From the NCBI RefSeq assembly GCF_002209555.1, contig NZ_NJIF01000003.1, positions 806,001-870,000 of the forward strand: a DNA stretch of 64,000 nucleotides. The letters are read 5' to 3'. A program made the translations under genes and the position numbers. The stretch is from Achromobacter insolitus (GTDB lineage: Bacteria > Pseudomonadota > Gammaproteobacteria > Burkholderiales > Burkholderiaceae_B). Below, in pieces: positions 39,046 through 50,629 of the stretch. A model generated the notes under the pieces. It did no database searches. It was not told the origin of the DNA and saw only the letters and a program-made list of their open reading frames with translations. The stretch's first letter is position 1, and each line of letters opens with the position of its first letter.

Positions 39046-40593
39046 TCACCCCACTGCGGCGACTTGACGGCCCCCGGCGTCCCGTTCTTCCAGCGCGGCC
39101 TGAAAGCGTCCATAGTCCAGGCCTATCCGCACCGCACCCCAGTGTTCCGGCCCCAGATACACCGGAACGGAAATGTCGTTGACGATCTCGCCCGTATCCC
39201 GCGAGTAGGTCTGGAACAGCATAGTGCCAGTGTTCTCGGCCAGGCGCCGGCCCACCGGGTCATCGAAAATGCGCTTGTGCCGCGTCCGCGCGATATCCTG
39301 CTTAGGGTCGCCCGTGGGCGCGTGGGAAAAGCGGCTGTTATGAGCCGGCGCATAGCCCCGGTTGTCGACCAGGATGGTATAGATCCCTCCCGGCACGCTC
39401 TCCAGCACACTGTCGAGCAGACGGGTCAGAGGCTCGTCGATCCCCCGGTCGTACCCCGTGTGGTAGCGCGCAGGCTCACTACCGGGAATGCGCTGGTAAT
39501 GGCGGTCGAACACATCCGCTCCGCGCGCCCTGGCATCTTCCAACAGGTGGACGGCAGCATCACGGAAGGCCTCGACGGCATCGCACAAGCCGTCAAAGGC
39601 TGTCTTGCCGGTACGCACGTCGGCCAAAACCTCCTGTACGCTCTCCGTTTGGCGACGGATGCGGTCGATTTCCGCGGACATGCTGGCCACGCGCTCCAGC
39701 ACGTTGGCGCTCAGGGCCGCGATCCGGCTTACTTCCTCGCTCATGCCATGATTGGTGGCGTCCACCTCGCCCACGGCTTGGACTACCTCGCCCACCTGGC
39801 GGTTCATACTGTCGAAATCGCGCACAAAGCGCTCGAAACTGGAGCAGGTGCGCTCCAGCACGCCGCCGGACGCGTTGACATCCTCGCGCAGGGTTTCCGT
39901 TTGGTTCTGAGTCGTATCCACCAATTCCAGCATCTCGGTGGTATGGCGGCCGATATCGGTGGTGGCCGAATTCACTCGCTCGGCCAGACGCCCGACCTCG
40001 CTCGCCACGACGGAAAAACCACGGCCCGCATCGCCAGCCCTGGCCGCCTCGACCCCGGCGTTCAAGGCCAGCAGCTGGGTCTGCAAAGCAATGTCTTTGA
40101 TCAGCTTGCTGATGGCGCCCACCGATCGCGCGCGGGTCGTCAAATGGCTGACCACTTCGGTGAACGCCGCCATCTCCCGCGTCATGCGTTCCACTCTTTC
40201 TTTGACATCAGCCAATTCGGCCTGCGCCTGTCGCGCCGCGAGCAGATTCTGACCCGAAACCTCGGCAATTTCGCGCGCGTGGGTGGAAGTCGCCCCCGAC
40301 AAGGCCGCGATCTGCGCCCCGCTGGCCGCCAACGCCTGAGCGGCGCGAGCCTGCTCCTGCGCCAGCATCGAACAATGTCCTGCCTGGAATTGCGTGCGTG
40401 CGGCATTCAGCGCGATTTCTATGCTGGATTGCCGCACGGTCATGATGCGGCCGCGGATGCGCGCCATGAACCTGTACAGCGGCCAAATGGCCGGACTGAT
40501 GGAAAAAGTACGCTCCGACAGCGTCGCGTCGCCGCGATTGAGCCGTCGCAGCAACCGCCACATGCCACCCAGGCGGAATACGGATCTGGCCAC
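39046..40593 (-). CDS. Cytoplasmic chemoreceptor with a C-terminal sensor domain
   Basis: The signalling hairpin comes first and the presumed sensor last, the reverse of a classic receptor. About residues 95-330 form an MCP-like coiled coil with [26 protein letters not shown] at the tip region, split here as [15 protein letters not shown]. Residues from about 385 to 500 form a PAS/Cache-like domain ([20 protein letters not shown], then [20 protein letters not shown]). No membrane helix is evident. I start at GTG 40593 because a strong AAGGAGG lies 6 bases upstream; the TTG at 40599 has no room for one. The ligand is unknown. Confidence 0.85.
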   Translation of the reverse strand: MARSVFRLGGMWRLLRRLNRGDATLSERTFSISPAIWPLYRFMARIRGRIMTVRQSSIEIALNAARTQFQAGHCSMLAQEQARAAQALAASGAQIAALSGATSTHAREIAEVSGQNLLAARQAQAELADVKERVERMTREMAAFTEVVSHLTTRARSVGAISKLIKDIALQTQLLALNAGVEAARAGDAGRGFSVVASEVGRLAERVNSATTDIGRHTTEMLELVDTTQNQTETLREDVNASGGVLERTCSSFERFVRDFDSMNRQVGEVVQAVGEVDATNHGMSEEVSRIAALSANVLERVASMSAEIDRIRRQTESVQEVLADVRTGKTAFDGLCDAVEAFRDAAVHLLEDARARGADVFDRHYQRIPGSEPARYHTGYDRGIDEPLTRLLDSVLESVPGGIYTILVDNRGYAPAHNSRFSHAPTGDPKQDIARTRHKRIFDDPVGRRLAENTGTMLFQTYSRDTGEIVNDISVPVYLGPEHWGAVRIGLDYGRFQAALEERDAGGRQVAAVG

Positions 40594-40788
40594 GATCAAC
40601 CTCCTTGTGCCGGCCCGGATCGCCTTCTCTGGGCATCCGTTGCCTGACGCGCTGCGCGCGCCATGTTTCGCTGCAAGGCCCCTGCTTGTTATTCTGGCGG
40701 GAAGTCTATCGGTCGGACGTGGTTCGCGCCCTTAGGGAATACGTTCATGCGCAGGCTGAGCGGTCGAACCCTGCGGCCGCAGGAACGC

Positions 40789-40817
40789 GCACCGCCGGAG
40801 GGCATATCCGGCGGTGC
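40789..40817. terminator. Hairpin downstream of cheZ
   Basis: A perfect 11-bp inverted repeat, GCACCGCCGGA / TCCGGCGGTGC with a 7-base loop, lies 10 bp past the cheZ stop. There is no T-run on the minus-strand transcript, so termination would need Rho or the hairpin may protect the 3' end of the che mRNA. Confidence 0.55.
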
Positions 40818-40826
40818 GGTAGAGGC

Positions 40827-41459
40827 CTAGAAGCCCAGGCTGGCCAGAAGGTCGTCAACCTGATCCTGGCTGGTGACGACGTCGGTCTTGCCTTGGGGAC
40901 TGATCTGCGGTCCATTGAGCAGGCTGTTGGCTTCGTCGCGGCGCTCTTGCGGCACGTTATCCAGCAGCACCTGCAGCAGTTCGCGTTCGATCGCGCCCAC
41001 CACGTCCATCATGCGCATGATGACCTGACCGGTAAGGTCCTGGAAATCCTGCGCCATGATGATTTCCATCAGCTGGGACTGCGTCTGCTGCGCCTGCTTC
41101 GGTACGTCCTGCAAGTACGCGCGGGTGTCCTTCACCAGTTCGCGAGCCTCGGGCAGCTCCAGGGGCTGGTCATACCATTGCTGCCAGCGCGCATCGAGCG
41201 CTTGCGCCGACCGTGACAAGCCATCCTGGATGGGCCCGGCCTGCTCGGTGGCGTTCAGCACGCGATTGGCGGCCTGTTCCGTCATCTGCGCGACATAGCG
41301 CAGACGGTCTCGGGCGTCCGGTATGGCGTTTGCGGCATCCTTGATGGCCTGATCCAGGCCCAGCTCGCGCATACTATCGCGCAACATGCGCGTCAGCGAT
41401 GCGATGCGGTGAATCAGATCGGGGGAATCGCCCGGGCTCTCATGTTCCGTCGTGCTCAT
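40827..41459 (-). CDS. cheZ: CheZ, CheY-P phosphatase
   Basis: CheZ dephosphorylates CheY-P. The 210-residue product starts at the ATG at 41459, preceded by GAGGTG; the longer frame adds only three residues. The active-site helix [18 protein letters not shown] holds the Asp and Gln that act on CheY-P. The C-terminal [12 protein letters not shown] is the CheY-binding peptide, as in E. coli. It lies 8 bp after cheY. Confidence 0.96.
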   Translation of the reverse strand: MSTTEHESPGDSPDLIHRIASLTRMLRDSMRELGLDQAIKDAANAIPDARDRLRYVAQMTEQAANRVLNATEQAGPIQDGLSRSAQALDARWQQWYDQPLELPEARELVKDTRAYLQDVPKQAQQTQSQLMEIIMAQDFQDLTGQVIMRMMDVVGAIERELLQVLLDNVPQERRDEANSLLNGPQISPQGKTDVVTSQDQVDDLLASLGF

Positions 41460-41467
41460 GGCGCACC

Positions 41468-41857
41468 TCAACCGGCGATTTTCTCGAAGATCTTATTGAG
41501 CTTCTCTTCCAGCGTTGCCGCCGTGAAGGGCTTGACCACGTAACCGTTGGCGCCAGCCTGGGCCGCAGCAACGATGTTCTCTTTCTTGGCTTCAGCCGTC
41601 ACCATCAGCACCGGCAGCGAGGCCAGCGCCGCGTCGGCGCGGATCTGCTTAAGCATTTCCAGGCCATCCAGGTTAGGCATGTTCCAGTCCGACACAACGA
41701 ACTGGAAGCCGCCGTTGCGCAGCTTCTCCAGGCCGATGGCGCCGTCCTCGGCTTCATCGACGTTCTCGAAACCCAGCTCCTTGAGCAGGTTGCGGATGAT
41801 CCGCCGCATCGTGGGGAAGTCATCCACCACCAGAATTTTTATGCCCTTGTCTACCAT
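41468..41857 (-). CDS. cheY: CheY, chemotaxis response regulator
   Basis: CheY-P binds FliM to change motor direction. The 129-residue product matches E. coli CheY in length and in the numbering of all key residues: Asp12, Asp13, phospho-acceptor Asp57, Thr87, Tyr106 and Lys109. This and its pairing with cheZ make it the motor-controlling CheY of the locus. Confidence 0.97.
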   Translation of the reverse strand: MVDKGIKILVVDDFPTMRRIIRNLLKELGFENVDEAEDGAIGLEKLRNGGFQFVVSDWNMPNLDGLEMLKQIRADAALASLPVLMVTAEAKKENIVAAAQAGANGYVVKPFTAATLEEKLNKIFEKIAG

Positions 41858-41907
41858 CTTCTACTCCAGAAAGAATTTGCCTTGGACCGATCGGGGAACC
41901 TTCCGCG

Positions 41908-42966
41908 TCAAACGCGGTGCCCACGGTCGCCCAGGCGAGTCAGAATGCGTTCGCTTATCGCCGACAACGAAACCACTTCATCCGCCGCGCCTATGGCGAT
42001 AGCTTCGCGGGGCATGCCGAAGACGACGCAGCTGGCCTCGTCCTGCGCAATCGTGTGGGCACCTGCCCGGTGCATGGCCAGCATTCCGGCGGCGCCGTCC
42101 TTGCCCATGCCGGTCAAAATGACCCCGATGGCATTCTTGCCCGCGGCCACGGCGGCCGAATGGAACAACACATCCACCGATGGACGATGGCGATTGACGG
42201 GTTCGCTGGCTTCGAGTTCGATCACGTAGTTAGCACCGCTGCGCCCAAGACGCATATGGGTATCGCCGCCCGGCGCCAGGTACACATGACCCGGCAGTAC
42301 GCGGTCGCCATGCACGGCTTCGCGGACAGTCACGGCACACAGCGCATCCAGGCGCTGCGCGAAAGAGCGCGTGAAGCCAGCGGGCATGTGCTGGGTGATG
42401 AGTATCGCCGGACTATCCGGCGGCAGCGGCTGCAGGACTTCCCGGATCGCTTCGGTGCCGCCCGTGGACGCGCCAACGATGACCAGCTTTTCCGAGCTGG
42501 CCAGCGGCCGACGCAACATAGGCGCGGGAGCGGCGGGCGCTGCGTGCGCGGCCGGCGCCCGCAACTTGGCGCGCGATGCCGCGCGTATCTTGTCGGCGAT
42601 GATCTCTGTGTATTCCAGCAAGCCGTCCCGAATGCCGAGCTTGGGCTTGGTGACAAAGTCGATGGCGCCCAGCTCCAGCGCGCGCAGCGTGATTTCCCCG
42701 CCGCGTTCGGTCAGGGACGACACCATGACCACCGGCATCGGCCTCAGGCGCATGAGCTTTTCAAGGAAATCCAGGCCGTCCATGCGCGGCATTTCCACGT
42801 CCAGCGTCAGGACATCCGGGTTATGACGCTTGATGAGCTCGCGTGCCACCAGGGGATCGGGCGCGGTCGCAACCACTTCCATGTCAGGCTGGCTATTGAT
42901 GATCTCGGTCATCAGGCCGCGCACCAATGCCGAATCGTCCACGCACAAAACACTAATTTTCTTCAT
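41908..42966 (-). CDS. cheB: CheB, receptor methylesterase/deamidase
   Basis: CheB removes methyl groups from receptors after phosphorylation by CheA. The 352-residue product starts at the ATG at 42966 ([19 protein letters not shown]). It has a receiver domain with Asp10, Asp11 and phospho-acceptor Asp56, a linker, and a catalytic domain with the Ser-His-Asp triad in [14 protein letters not shown] and GMGKDGA. cheD, which often precedes cheB, is absent. Confidence 0.97.
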   Translation of the reverse strand: MKKISVLCVDDSALVRGLMTEIINSQPDMEVVATAPDPLVARELIKRHNPDVLTLDVEMPRMDGLDFLEKLMRLRPMPVVMVSSLTERGGEITLRALELGAIDFVTKPKLGIRDGLLEYTEIIADKIRAASRAKLRAPAAHAAPAAPAPMLRRPLASSEKLVIVGASTGGTEAIREVLQPLPPDSPAILITQHMPAGFTRSFAQRLDALCAVTVREAVHGDRVLPGHVYLAPGGDTHMRLGRSGANYVIELEASEPVNRHRPSVDVLFHSAAVAAGKNAIGVILTGMGKDGAAGMLAMHRAGAHTIAQDEASCVVFGMPREAIAIGAADEVVSLSAISERILTRLGDRGHRV

Positions 42967-42986
42967 TTGTTGCTGCCTCGTCCTGC

Positions 42987-43844
42987 TCAGGACTTGCCCG
43001 CGCATTCATAGACGGTCTGCCCGCGCAGACGAAAATCGCGGCTGATGTAGGTAAAGTTTTCGGAATGTCCGGCGAACAGCAGGCCGCCCGGCTTGAGCAG
43101 CGGCACGAAACGCTCCAGGATCCTTGCTTGCGTGGGCTTATCGAAATAGATCATGACGTTGCGGCAAAAAATCACGTCGAACTGTTCGTTGATCGGCCAC
43201 GCCGGCGCCAACAGATTCAGGGTTTCATAGCGAACCATGTCGGCGATCTCGGGCCGCACCCGGACCTGCCCCGTGTTGGCGCCCCGCCCCTTCAGGAAAA
43301 AGCGTCGCAGGCGCTCGCCGTCCATTTTTTCCACGCGTTCGGCGGGGTAGACGCCGGCGCGCGCGCGGCTGAGCACGTTGGTATCGATATCGGTGGCCAG
43401 CACCGAACACGCGCTTGCCCGCGGGCCCAACGCTTCCACCAGCGTCATCGCAATGGAATACGGTTCTTCGCCGGTGGAGGCTGCGCAACACCACACCGAT
43501 ACCGGGCCGCCGCGCCGCTTCGCGAAGTCCGCAAGAATGGGAAAGTGATGTGATTCGCGGAAGAATGCGGTCAGGTTGGTTGTCAACGCGTTGACGAAAT
43601 CTTCCCATTCGGCTGCATTCGGCTCGTTCTCGAGCTGATCCAGATAGCTGCCGAAATCCTGCATGCCCAGCGCGCGCAAGCGCCGCGCCAGCCGGCTGTA
43701 GACCATCTCGCGCTTGTGCGTGCCCAACGAAATGCCGGCGTGAGCATGGATCATCTTGCGCACGCGCGAGAAGTCCGCGTCCCGAAAATCGAATTGGCGG
43801 TCCACCGAAATGGAGGGTGCCTGGTTTGCCGCTGATGTAGCCAC
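42987..43844 (-). CDS. cheR: CheR, receptor methyltransferase
   Basis: CheR methylates receptor glutamates using S-adenosylmethionine. The 285-residue product has an N-terminal helical domain ([20 protein letters not shown]) and the SAM-binding domain with [17 protein letters not shown] and [13 protein letters not shown]. The start is GTG. The gene follows the receptor at 43853 by only 8 bp, so receptor and methylase are co-translated. Confidence 0.96.
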   Translation of the reverse strand: MATSAANQAPSISVDRQFDFRDADFSRVRKMIHAHAGISLGTHKREMVYSRLARRLRALGMQDFGSYLDQLENEPNAAEWEDFVNALTTNLTAFFRESHHFPILADFAKRRGGPVSVWCCAASTGEEPYSIAMTLVEALGPRASACSVLATDIDTNVLSRARAGVYPAERVEKMDGERLRRFFLKGRGANTGQVRVRPEIADMVRYETLNLLAPAWPINEQFDVIFCRNVMIYFDKPTQARILERFVPLLKPGGLLFAGHSENFTYISRDFRLRGQTVYECAGKS

Positions 43845-43852
43845 TACCGCCC

Positions 43853-45556
43853 TCAGTGCCCAAGCGCAAGCGCATCAGGCGCTTGCAGACGTGCATCGGT
43901 GTCGGACGAACGGGCCGATGACAGACGATGGGCGGGAATCTCGATGACTTCGCCCGCGTTGATCTTGAACACGGCCACTGCTTCGGCCAGCCGCTGGGCC
44001 TGCTCCTGCAAGGAACCCGCCGCCGCCGCCGCCTCTTCCACGAGCGCCGCGTTCTGCTGTGTTACCTCGTCCATCTGCGAGACGGCACGGTTGACCTGAT
44101 CGATACCGCTGGACTGCTCTTCGGACGCAGCCGAAATCTCGCCCATGATGTCCGTCACGCGCTTCACCGATGCCACGATTTCCTGCATGGTGGCCCCGGC
44201 GCGCTCGACCTGCTCCGAGCCCGCGCCAACCTTGGTCACCGAATCCTCGATCAGGCCCTTGATTTCCTTGGCCGCCTGGGCACTGCGCTGCGCCAGCGAG
44301 CGGACTTCGCCCGCCACGACGGCAAAGCCCTTGCCCTGCTCGCCCGCGCGCGCCGCTTCCACCGCGGCATTGAGCGCCAGGATGTTGGTCTGGAATGCAA
44401 TACCGTCGATGACCGACACGATCTCGGAAATCTTGCGTGAGCTGCCAGAAATCTCCTGCATCGTGCTCACCACTTCCGACACCGCCGAACCACCGCGCTC
44501 GGCCACGTCCGACGCGCTGGCCGCCAGCTGATTGGCCTGGCGGGCGTTGTCGGCATTCTGCTTCACCGTGGAGGCCAGCTGTTCCATCGAAGCCGCGGTT
44601 TCTTCAAGAGAAGCCGCCTGCTGCTCGGTGCGGCTGGACAGGTCCGTATTGCCAGCGGCGATTTCGTGCGAACCGACGTTGATTTCATCCACACCGCGGC
44701 GTACGGATGCCACGGTACGGGTCAAACTTTCCTGCATGCGCTTGAGCGCGGCGAACAATTGGCCGATCTCGTTGGTATTGCGCACGTCCACACGGGCGGT
44801 CAAGTCTCCGCCAGCGATACGATCAAAGTGATGCCCCGCTTCCTTGAGCGGCAACAGCACGCGACGACGCAGGAAGACGTAGGTGGCAAACACCAGCAAC
44901 GCCGCGATCACGCCGCCTGCGCCTACGGCCATCAGAACGAACTGATAGCGCACCTGCGCAACTTCATGGGCATCCAGCGTCTTGCTGGCACGCCAGAAAT
45001 CGAAGCCCTCGATCGCTCGCGCATAACGTCCCTCCAGCGCATCCTGGACCGTCTGGACCTGTTTCTGGTATGCGGGCATATCTGCCTTTTCCAGGGCAGC
45101 CACCAGCGGCGTCAGTCCTTGCCGGACCAGCGCCTCGTAGGATTCGTCGATTTCCTTCAGGGTCTCGGCCGCTTCGGCCGGCCGCGCCAGGCTCTTGTAG
45201 TACTCGTATTCGGCCTGCCCCTTGTTCATGGAGGCCTTGGCGCGCTCCAGCAAACCGGCCGCATCGGACGAAAGCCCCTGGGTGAGCAACGTGGGCTGTC
45301 CGACGGACTTCACGATGTCCGCATAGTTGGCCGCCGCCGCGCGGCCCAGGCCGGTCATGGAGTCCTTGTAGCTGGAAACGACGCGGCCCACCGCGTCATC
45401 CAGTTCCTGCGATTGCTTAATCTCCGCCAACGTGCCATTGCTGATGCGCAGAGACAGCACACCCAGTGCGGCTCCGATCACCAACATGAATGAGAAAAAC
45501 GCCAGCACCCACAACAGGCTGCTGCGTATCGTCATGTTCGCGAGAAACTTGCGCAT
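43853..45556 (-). CDS. Methyl-accepting chemotaxis protein (operon receptor)
   Basis: This receptor lies in the che operon between cheW and cheR, where tar/tsr-like genes sit in other proteobacteria. I start at ATG 45556 ([20 protein letters not shown]), preceded by GGGAG; an upstream GTG at 45601 is inside a hairpin and less likely. The 567-residue product has TM1 at about 11-33, a helical periplasmic sensor, TM2 at about 190-212, HAMP and the shared signalling domain. It lacks the xWxxF tether and ends ...[11 protein letters not shown]. Confidence 0.93.
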   Translation of the reverse strand: MRKFLANMTIRSSLLWVLAFFSFMLVIGAALGVLSLRISNGTLAEIKQSQELDDAVGRVVSSYKDSMTGLGRAAAANYADIVKSVGQPTLLTQGLSSDAAGLLERAKASMNKGQAEYEYYKSLARPAEAAETLKEIDESYEALVRQGLTPLVAALEKADMPAYQKQVQTVQDALEGRYARAIEGFDFWRASKTLDAHEVAQVRYQFVLMAVGAGGVIAALLVFATYVFLRRRVLLPLKEAGHHFDRIAGGDLTARVDVRNTNEIGQLFAALKRMQESLTRTVASVRRGVDEINVGSHEIAAGNTDLSSRTEQQAASLEETAASMEQLASTVKQNADNARQANQLAASASDVAERGGSAVSEVVSTMQEISGSSRKISEIVSVIDGIAFQTNILALNAAVEAARAGEQGKGFAVVAGEVRSLAQRSAQAAKEIKGLIEDSVTKVGAGSEQVERAGATMQEIVASVKRVTDIMGEISAASEEQSSGIDQVNRAVSQMDEVTQQNAALVEEAAAAAGSLQEQAQRLAEAVAVFKINAGEVIEIPAHRLSSARSSDTDARLQAPDALALGH

Positions 45557-45592
45557 CACAAGAACCACTCCCAGATTGAAGTCATTAAAGGA

Positions 45593-45622
45593 AAGCGCCA
45601 CATTGGGCTCAATATGGCGCTT
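45593..45622 (-). terminator. Intra-operon hairpin between cheW and the receptor gene
   Basis: On the transcribed strand AAGCGCCATATTG pairs with CAATGTGGCGCTT (one U-G pair, 4-base loop), a 13-bp stem, followed by TTCCTTT. It can act as a partial terminator or as a stability element in the che mRNA just upstream of the receptor start. Confidence 0.55.
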
Positions 45623-45647
45623 CTACCTCCCGAGCTGGCCGATCCGA

Positions 45648-46148
45648 TCAGGATGCGACCTTCTCCACCAGCGCCATTTCATCGCTGGTCATCATTTTTT
45701 CGATATCCACCAGGATCAGCATGCGTTCGTCCACCGTGCCCAAGCCGGTCAGGTATTCCGTGGACAGGGTGGCGCCGAATTCCGGCGCCGGACGGATCTG
45801 GCCCGAATTGAGCATCAGCACGTCGGACACGCCATCCACCACGATACCGACGACGCGGCGGTCGAGGTTCAGGATGATGACCACGGTCTGCTCGTTGTAG
45901 TCGACGCGGCCCAGGTTGAACTTGATACGCAGGTCGACGATAGGAACGATGATGCCGCGCAGGTTCGTGACGCCCTTGATGAACGGCGGAACATTTGCAA
46001 TGCGGGTCACCGTGTCGGCGTCGTAGCCACGGATTTCCTGAACCTTCAGGATATCGATGCCGTACTCTTCGTCGCCCAGCGTGAAGACCAGGAACTCGCT
46101 GCCGACATCTTCGTTGCGCGCGGATTGCGCTTGCGGTTTGGCTGCCAT
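45648..46148 (-). CDS. cheW: CheW, receptor-kinase coupling protein
   Basis: CheW links receptors to CheA. The 166-residue product is one CheW domain with the family pattern [20 protein letters not shown], the [20 protein letters not shown] stretch and [11 protein letters not shown]. It lies 16 bp downstream of cheA. It is the only cheW in the window. Confidence 0.97.
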   Translation of the reverse strand: MAAKPQAQSARNEDVGSEFLVFTLGDEEYGIDILKVQEIRGYDADTVTRIANVPPFIKGVTNLRGIIVPIVDLRIKFNLGRVDYNEQTVVIILNLDRRVVGIVVDGVSDVLMLNSGQIRPAPEFGATLSTEYLTGLGTVDERMLILVDIEKMMTSDEMALVEKVAS

Positions 46149-46164
46149 GAGGTTTATTTCTCCA

Positions 46165-48315
46165 TCAATTCAGAATGGCTTCGGGCTGCGACCAACGCTC
46201 GCGGTTGGCGCGCGCAAGCGCAAATACGTCGACGATCAGGGCCACGCTGCCATCGCCGAGGATGGTGGCTGCGGAAATCCCTGGCACCTTGCGGTAATTC
46301 GATTCCAGATTCTTCACCACGACCTGATGCTGACCGATAAGGTGATCCACCAGCAACGCGAAACGGCGGTCCTCCGCTTGCATGATGACCGCGATAGCCT
46401 GCGTGGGATCCGTCTGGGCATCTTCCACCGAGAACACACGGTGCATTTCGACCAGCGGCAGGTACTCGCCGCGCACATGCATCACACGTTCATTGCCCGC
46501 CACCGAATAGATCTGGTCGTTGGTGGGCTGCAGTGATTCAGTCACGTGGTTCAGCGGCAAGATGAAGGTTTCCTCGCCCACGCGCACCGACATGCCGTCC
46601 AGGATCGCCAGCGTCAACGGCAATACGATGCGCGTCGTGGTGCCGTTGCCCGGCTCGCACGAGAGCTGCACGTGGCCGCCCATGTCCTGGATGTTCCGAC
46701 GCACCACGTCCATGCCCACGCCACGGCCGGAAATGTCCGTGACCTTTTCGGCCGTGGAGAAACCCGGCGCGAAGATCAGCTGCCAGATTTCATCGTCCGG
46801 TGAATTTTCGTTGACCGCCAGGCCTTGCGCGATCGCCTTCTTCAGGATCTTTTCGCGGTTCAGGCCGCCACCGTCATCGCTGACTTCGATGACGATATTG
46901 CCGCCATTGTGCTGAGCGGACAACACCAGTTGTCCGACCGGATCCTTGCCTGCAGCGATGCGTTTTTCGGGTGTTTCGATGCCGTGATCCAGGCTGTTGC
47001 GCACTAGGTGCGTCAGCGGATCGATGATACGTTCGATGAGACTCTTGTCCAGCTCGGTCGCGCGGCCATGCGTCTGCAGTTCGATCTGCTTGCCCATCTT
47101 GCTGGCGATGTCTCGCACCAGGCGCGGGAAACGGCTGAAGACGTAGTCCATGGGCATCATCCGGATGGACATGACCGCTTCCTGCAGGTCGCGGGCATTG
47201 CGCTCCAGTTGCTCCATGCCGTTGAGCAAGCGATCATGCAGCACCGGATCGAGCGTGGACGCGGTCTGCGCCAGCATTGCCTGCGTGATGACCAGCTCAC
47301 CCACCAGATTGATCACCTGGTCGACTTTCTCGACGCCTACACGGATCGAGGTCGACTCCTTGTCCGCATGCGCAGGGGCTGCGGCGGCTGGACGGGCGGC
47401 ACGGGTCGCTTGCGTGATCGCCTCGGCGGCAGCCGCGGACTCGACCACTGCGGGTGCCTGCGGAGCCGGAGCCGCGGCAGGCGCAGGAGTGGCGGCAGGC
47501 GCAGGAGTGGCGGCAGGCGCGGCGGCCGCCACCGGCGCAAGGGCCGCGGCCGGAGCAGCTTCGTGGCCGATTTCGAGCTGGTCGCCGTCGACGATGAAGC
47601 AGCAGACGGCCTCGATATCGTCCGGCGTGCAGGTACTGTCCATCCATACGGTCAGCGCGCCATCGGCGCGCTCGCTGGCTTTGACGTTGCCGAGATTGCC
47701 CATTTCCTCGAGCAAGGAAGCTGCGTCCTTGTCCGAAACCTTGGTAATGCGCACGCGCAACGGCAGTGTGCCGGTTTCTGCGGCCTGAGCCTGCGGCGCG
47801 GCCGCGGGTTCGGAACTTGGCACCGGAGCCGCCTGCGCCGGGGCCTGAACCTGAACCGGCGGCGGGGTCGCAGGCGCGGGAGCTTGTGCCGGCGCGGATT
47901 CTGCGGCGGGATCCTTATGCTCCAGCGCAAGCTGCCTCAACACGGCGCAGATACGCTCAAACACGGCTTCATCGGGCTCTTCGGAGGCCCGATAGGCATC
48001 CAGTTGGCTTTTGAGCACGTCTTTCGTTTCCAAGAAAATATCGATCATGTCCGTGCGCAGCGCCATTTCGCCACGACGGATCGCGTCCAGGAGGTTTTCC
48101 AGCAAGTGGGTCGTGCCCGCCAGCTGCGTAAAGCAGCCGAACGTCGCCGCCCCACCCTTGATCGAGTGGGCCGCGCGGAAAATTGCGTTGAGCTGTTCGA
48201 TGTCGGGCGCGCCCACATCGAGCTCAAGCAGCAATTGCTCCATTTGCGCGAGCAGCTCATCGGCCTCGTCGAAAAAGGTCTCGTAAAACTGACTGAGGTC
48301 CAAACCAGAACTCAT
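46165..48315 (-). CDS. cheA: CheA, chemotaxis histidine kinase
   Basis: CheA autophosphorylates and passes phosphate to CheY and CheB. The 716-residue product has the P1 Hpt domain with the phospho-accepting His50 in [14 protein letters not shown], a P2 region, P3 dimerisation, P4 kinase ([24 protein letters not shown]) and P5 CheW-like domains. Two Ala/Pro-rich linkers flank P2, at about 138-175 and 255-300, the second built from short APAATP-type repeats whose number may vary between strains. Confidence 0.97.
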   Translation of the reverse strand: MSSGLDLSQFYETFFDEADELLAQMEQLLLELDVGAPDIEQLNAIFRAAHSIKGGAATFGCFTQLAGTTHLLENLLDAIRRGEMALRTDMIDIFLETKDVLKSQLDAYRASEEPDEAVFERICAVLRQLALEHKDPAAESAPAQAPAPATPPPVQVQAPAQAAPVPSSEPAAAPQAQAAETGTLPLRVRITKVSDKDAASLLEEMGNLGNVKASERADGALTVWMDSTCTPDDIEAVCCFIVDGDQLEIGHEAAPAAALAPVAAAAPAATPAPAATPAPAAAPAPQAPAVVESAAAAEAITQATRAARPAAAAPAHADKESTSIRVGVEKVDQVINLVGELVITQAMLAQTASTLDPVLHDRLLNGMEQLERNARDLQEAVMSIRMMPMDYVFSRFPRLVRDIASKMGKQIELQTHGRATELDKSLIERIIDPLTHLVRNSLDHGIETPEKRIAAGKDPVGQLVLSAQHNGGNIVIEVSDDGGGLNREKILKKAIAQGLAVNENSPDDEIWQLIFAPGFSTAEKVTDISGRGVGMDVVRRNIQDMGGHVQLSCEPGNGTTTRIVLPLTLAILDGMSVRVGEETFILPLNHVTESLQPTNDQIYSVAGNERVMHVRGEYLPLVEMHRVFSVEDAQTDPTQAIAVIMQAEDRRFALLVDHLIGQHQVVVKNLESNYRKVPGISAATILGDGSVALIVDVFALARANRERWSQPEAILN

Positions 48316-48344
48316 GACCCGTACGCCTTCAAAAATGAACCTGC

Positions 48345-48725
48345 TTACGCGCCGGCCTGCTCGTCGAGCAGTTCAGACGCCAATTCCACCAGCACGTCGG
48401 GATCGACGGGCTTGGACAGCCAGCCGCAAACCCCAAGATCCCGGGCAGCCATCTTGCTATCCACGTCGTCTTCGGTGGTCAGCACCAGTACCGGCACATC
48501 CACGTATTCGTCTTCCTGGCGCAAACCCTGGATCAGCTCCAGCCCACCCATGACCGGCATGTTCCAGTCGCTGACCACCAGGTCCACGGGATGGCTGCGC
48601 GCCATTTCCAGCGCTTCCTGACCGTTGCCGGCCGTAAGAACCTTCCACCCCGCGCCCGTCAACGTCGCCTGGACGATCATCCGCATCGTCGCCGAGTCGT
48701 CCGCCACAAGAATCGTTGCCGCCAT
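48345..48725 (-). CDS. CheY-like single-domain response regulator (second CheY)
   Basis: The 126-residue product is a receiver domain with Asp9, Asp10, phospho-acceptor Asp53, Thr83 and Lys105. It differs from the 41468 CheY at the position of Tyr106 (here Trp102 follows CG) and in the alpha4-beta5-alpha5 face, so it may not bind FliM in the same way. It lies between motB and cheA. It could be a phosphate sink or regulate another output. Confidence 0.92.
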   Translation of the reverse strand: MAATILVADDSATMRMIVQATLTGAGWKVLTAGNGQEALEMARSHPVDLVVSDWNMPVMGGLELIQGLRQEDEYVDVPVLVLTTEDDVDSKMAARDLGVCGWLSKPVDPDVLVELASELLDEQAGA

Positions 48726-48727
48726 TG

Positions 48728-49717
48728 CTATCGAACCCCTTCCGCGGACGGGTTGTTCTCCGTCTCGCCTGGTTTGGTTGCCGTCGTGGCCTGGGCCGCG
48801 GCTCGCGCCGCTTCCACCGCCGTTCCCACCTCGCGAGCATCCTTTGCGCTGACATCCGCGGCTGCGGCGTTCTCGCTTTCGATGCGCCGTTGGGTGCTCA
48901 GATTGAGCACCACGAGGCTGATACGTCTATTAACGGCCGCGTACGGGTCATCTTTAACGAGGCTCATGCTGGACGACAGCCCCTGGATACGCAGGACCTT
49001 GCTTTCGTTCATGCCGCCGGCCACCAACTCCTGCCGCGACGCGTTGGCACGGTCCGCCGAAAGCTCCCAGTTGCTATAGGCGCGTTCGCCGCGCGCATAC
49101 TGCGAGGCGTCGGTGTGCCCCGAAATACTGACCTTGTTGGGCAATTCGTTCAGCACCGGCCCAAGTTCCCGCAGGATGTCACGCATGTATGGCTGCACTT
49201 CCGCACGGCCGGTAGCGAACATGGGACGGTTCTGGTTATCGATAATCTGGATACGCAAGCCCTCAGTGGTGAGGTCGATCAGCAGTTGCGGCCGGAAAGT
49301 CTTCAGCACGGGGCTGGTTTCGATAACGTTTTCGAGGCGCTTTTTCAAATTCTCGAGGCGATGCTGCTCGCGGCGCTCGGCATCGCCCATGGGCTGAGCC
49401 TCGACCCGGTTGCCCTGCGCGCGGCGCACATCGCCTTCGCTGCGCAAGGGGTCGCTGCCGCCGCCCGGCACCGCGCTGGTTTCGGCCGAACTGCTGGGCC
49501 CGCCCGTGATGGCCACGCGCAACGGCATGCGGAAGTACTCCGCTATACCCTTGAGCTCTTCGCGCGGCACGATGCTGACCAGCCACATCACCAGAAAGAA
49601 CGCCATCATCGCCGTGATGAAGTCGGCGTAAGCGATTTTCCAGCTGCCCCCGTGGTGCCCGCCGCCATGGACCTTCTTGCGGCGGATCACCACACGGTGG
49701 TTGTTTACCGTGCTCAT
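48728..49717 (-). CDS. motB: MotB, stator protein with peptidoglycan anchor
   Basis: MotB pairs with MotA to form the proton-driven stator. The 329-residue protein has one membrane helix with the essential proton-binding Asp32 ([20 protein letters not shown]), in the same position as in E. coli. The C-terminal OmpA-like domain has [20 protein letters not shown] and LSADRA. A Tyr residue next to Asp32 is normal for H+-type MotB. It lies 11 bp after motA. Confidence 0.96.
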   Translation of the reverse strand: MSTVNNHRVVIRRKKVHGGGHHGGSWKIAYADFITAMMAFFLVMWLVSIVPREELKGIAEYFRMPLRVAITGGPSSSAETSAVPGGGSDPLRSEGDVRRAQGNRVEAQPMGDAERREQHRLENLKKRLENVIETSPVLKTFRPQLLIDLTTEGLRIQIIDNQNRPMFATGRAEVQPYMRDILRELGPVLNELPNKVSISGHTDASQYARGERAYSNWELSADRANASRQELVAGGMNESKVLRIQGLSSSMSLVKDDPYAAVNRRISLVVLNLSTQRRIESENAAAADVSAKDAREVGTAVEAARAAAQATTATKPGETENNPSAEGVR

Positions 49718-49728
49718 GGCCTGCTCCG

Positions 49729-50604
49729 TCAGGCCTTGCCGGGGGTCGCGGACTTGGCTTGCCGGACGTGCTCTTCCAGCTCACCGAAGGTCGGACGCAC
49801 CGCGGAGAACAGCACCTTACGGCCAAACTCGACCGCCAGTTGGGGCGGATAACCGTTCATACTGGCCAACAGCGTGGTCTTGATGCATTCCAGAATCTTG
49901 GTGGCTTCGTCGCTGCGGCGCTCGACGCGCGAGGCCAGCGGACCAACGAAGCCGTAAGCCAGCAAAATCCCGAGGAAAGTGCCCACCATCGCCTTGGAAA
50001 TCAGGTCACCCAGGATAGCGGGGGGCTGATCCACGGCGGCCAGCGCCTTGATCACGCCCAGCACCGCGGCCACGATACCGAAGGCCGGCAGGCCGTCGGC
50101 CATCTGCTGCAGGGCACGCACAGGCACCTCGCGTTCATGGCGGTAGGTCTCGATTTCCTCGTCCATGAGGGTTTCGATTTCGAACGAACTCATGTTGCCG
50201 CTGATCATGATGCGCAGGTAGTCCGTGATGAACTCCATGAGCTTGGCGTCTTTGGCGATGCGGGGATATTCACTGAAGATCGGGCTGGATTCAGGGTCCT
50301 CGATATGCGATTCGATCGCCATGAGGCCTTCGCGGCGCGCCTTGTTCAGCAGCACGTACAGGAGCGCCATCAGCTCCATGTATACGTCCTTGCCATAGCG
50401 TGAGCTCTTCAGCGTGTCCGGCAGCGCGGCCTTGACCAGCATCAGTGACTTCTTGCTGTTGCTGGCGAGGAAAGCTCCGAAGGCCGCCCCGAAGATCAAG
50501 GTGAGCTCGAACGGCTGGTACAGCGCGCCCAGGTGGCCGCCCAGCGCTATGAAGCTGCCGACGACCGACACGGCCACCACGAGAAAACCGATAACAATCA
50601 ACAC
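49729..50604 (-). CDS. motA: MotA, stator proton-channel protein
   Basis: MotA generates torque against FliG. The 291-residue protein has four membrane helices and a cytoplasmic loop with the charged [13 protein letters not shown] segment that meets FliG. The conserved [13 protein letters not shown] and [13 protein letters not shown] helices line the channel. The start is GTG (50602-50604) with an upstream AGGGG; the [10 protein letters not shown] start matches family N-termini. Confidence 0.96.
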   Translation of the reverse strand: MLIVIGFLVVAVSVVGSFIALGGHLGALYQPFELTLIFGAAFGAFLASNSKKSLMLVKAALPDTLKSSRYGKDVYMELMALLYVLLNKARREGLMAIESHIEDPESSPIFSEYPRIAKDAKLMEFITDYLRIMISGNMSSFEIETLMDEEIETYRHEREVPVRALQQMADGLPAFGIVAAVLGVIKALAAVDQPPAILGDLISKAMVGTFLGILLAYGFVGPLASRVERRSDEATKILECIKTTLLASMNGYPPQLAVEFGRKVLFSAVRPTFGELEEHVRQAKSATPGKA

Positions 50605-50629
50605 ATCAGGCCCCTGCCAACGAAGTCAA

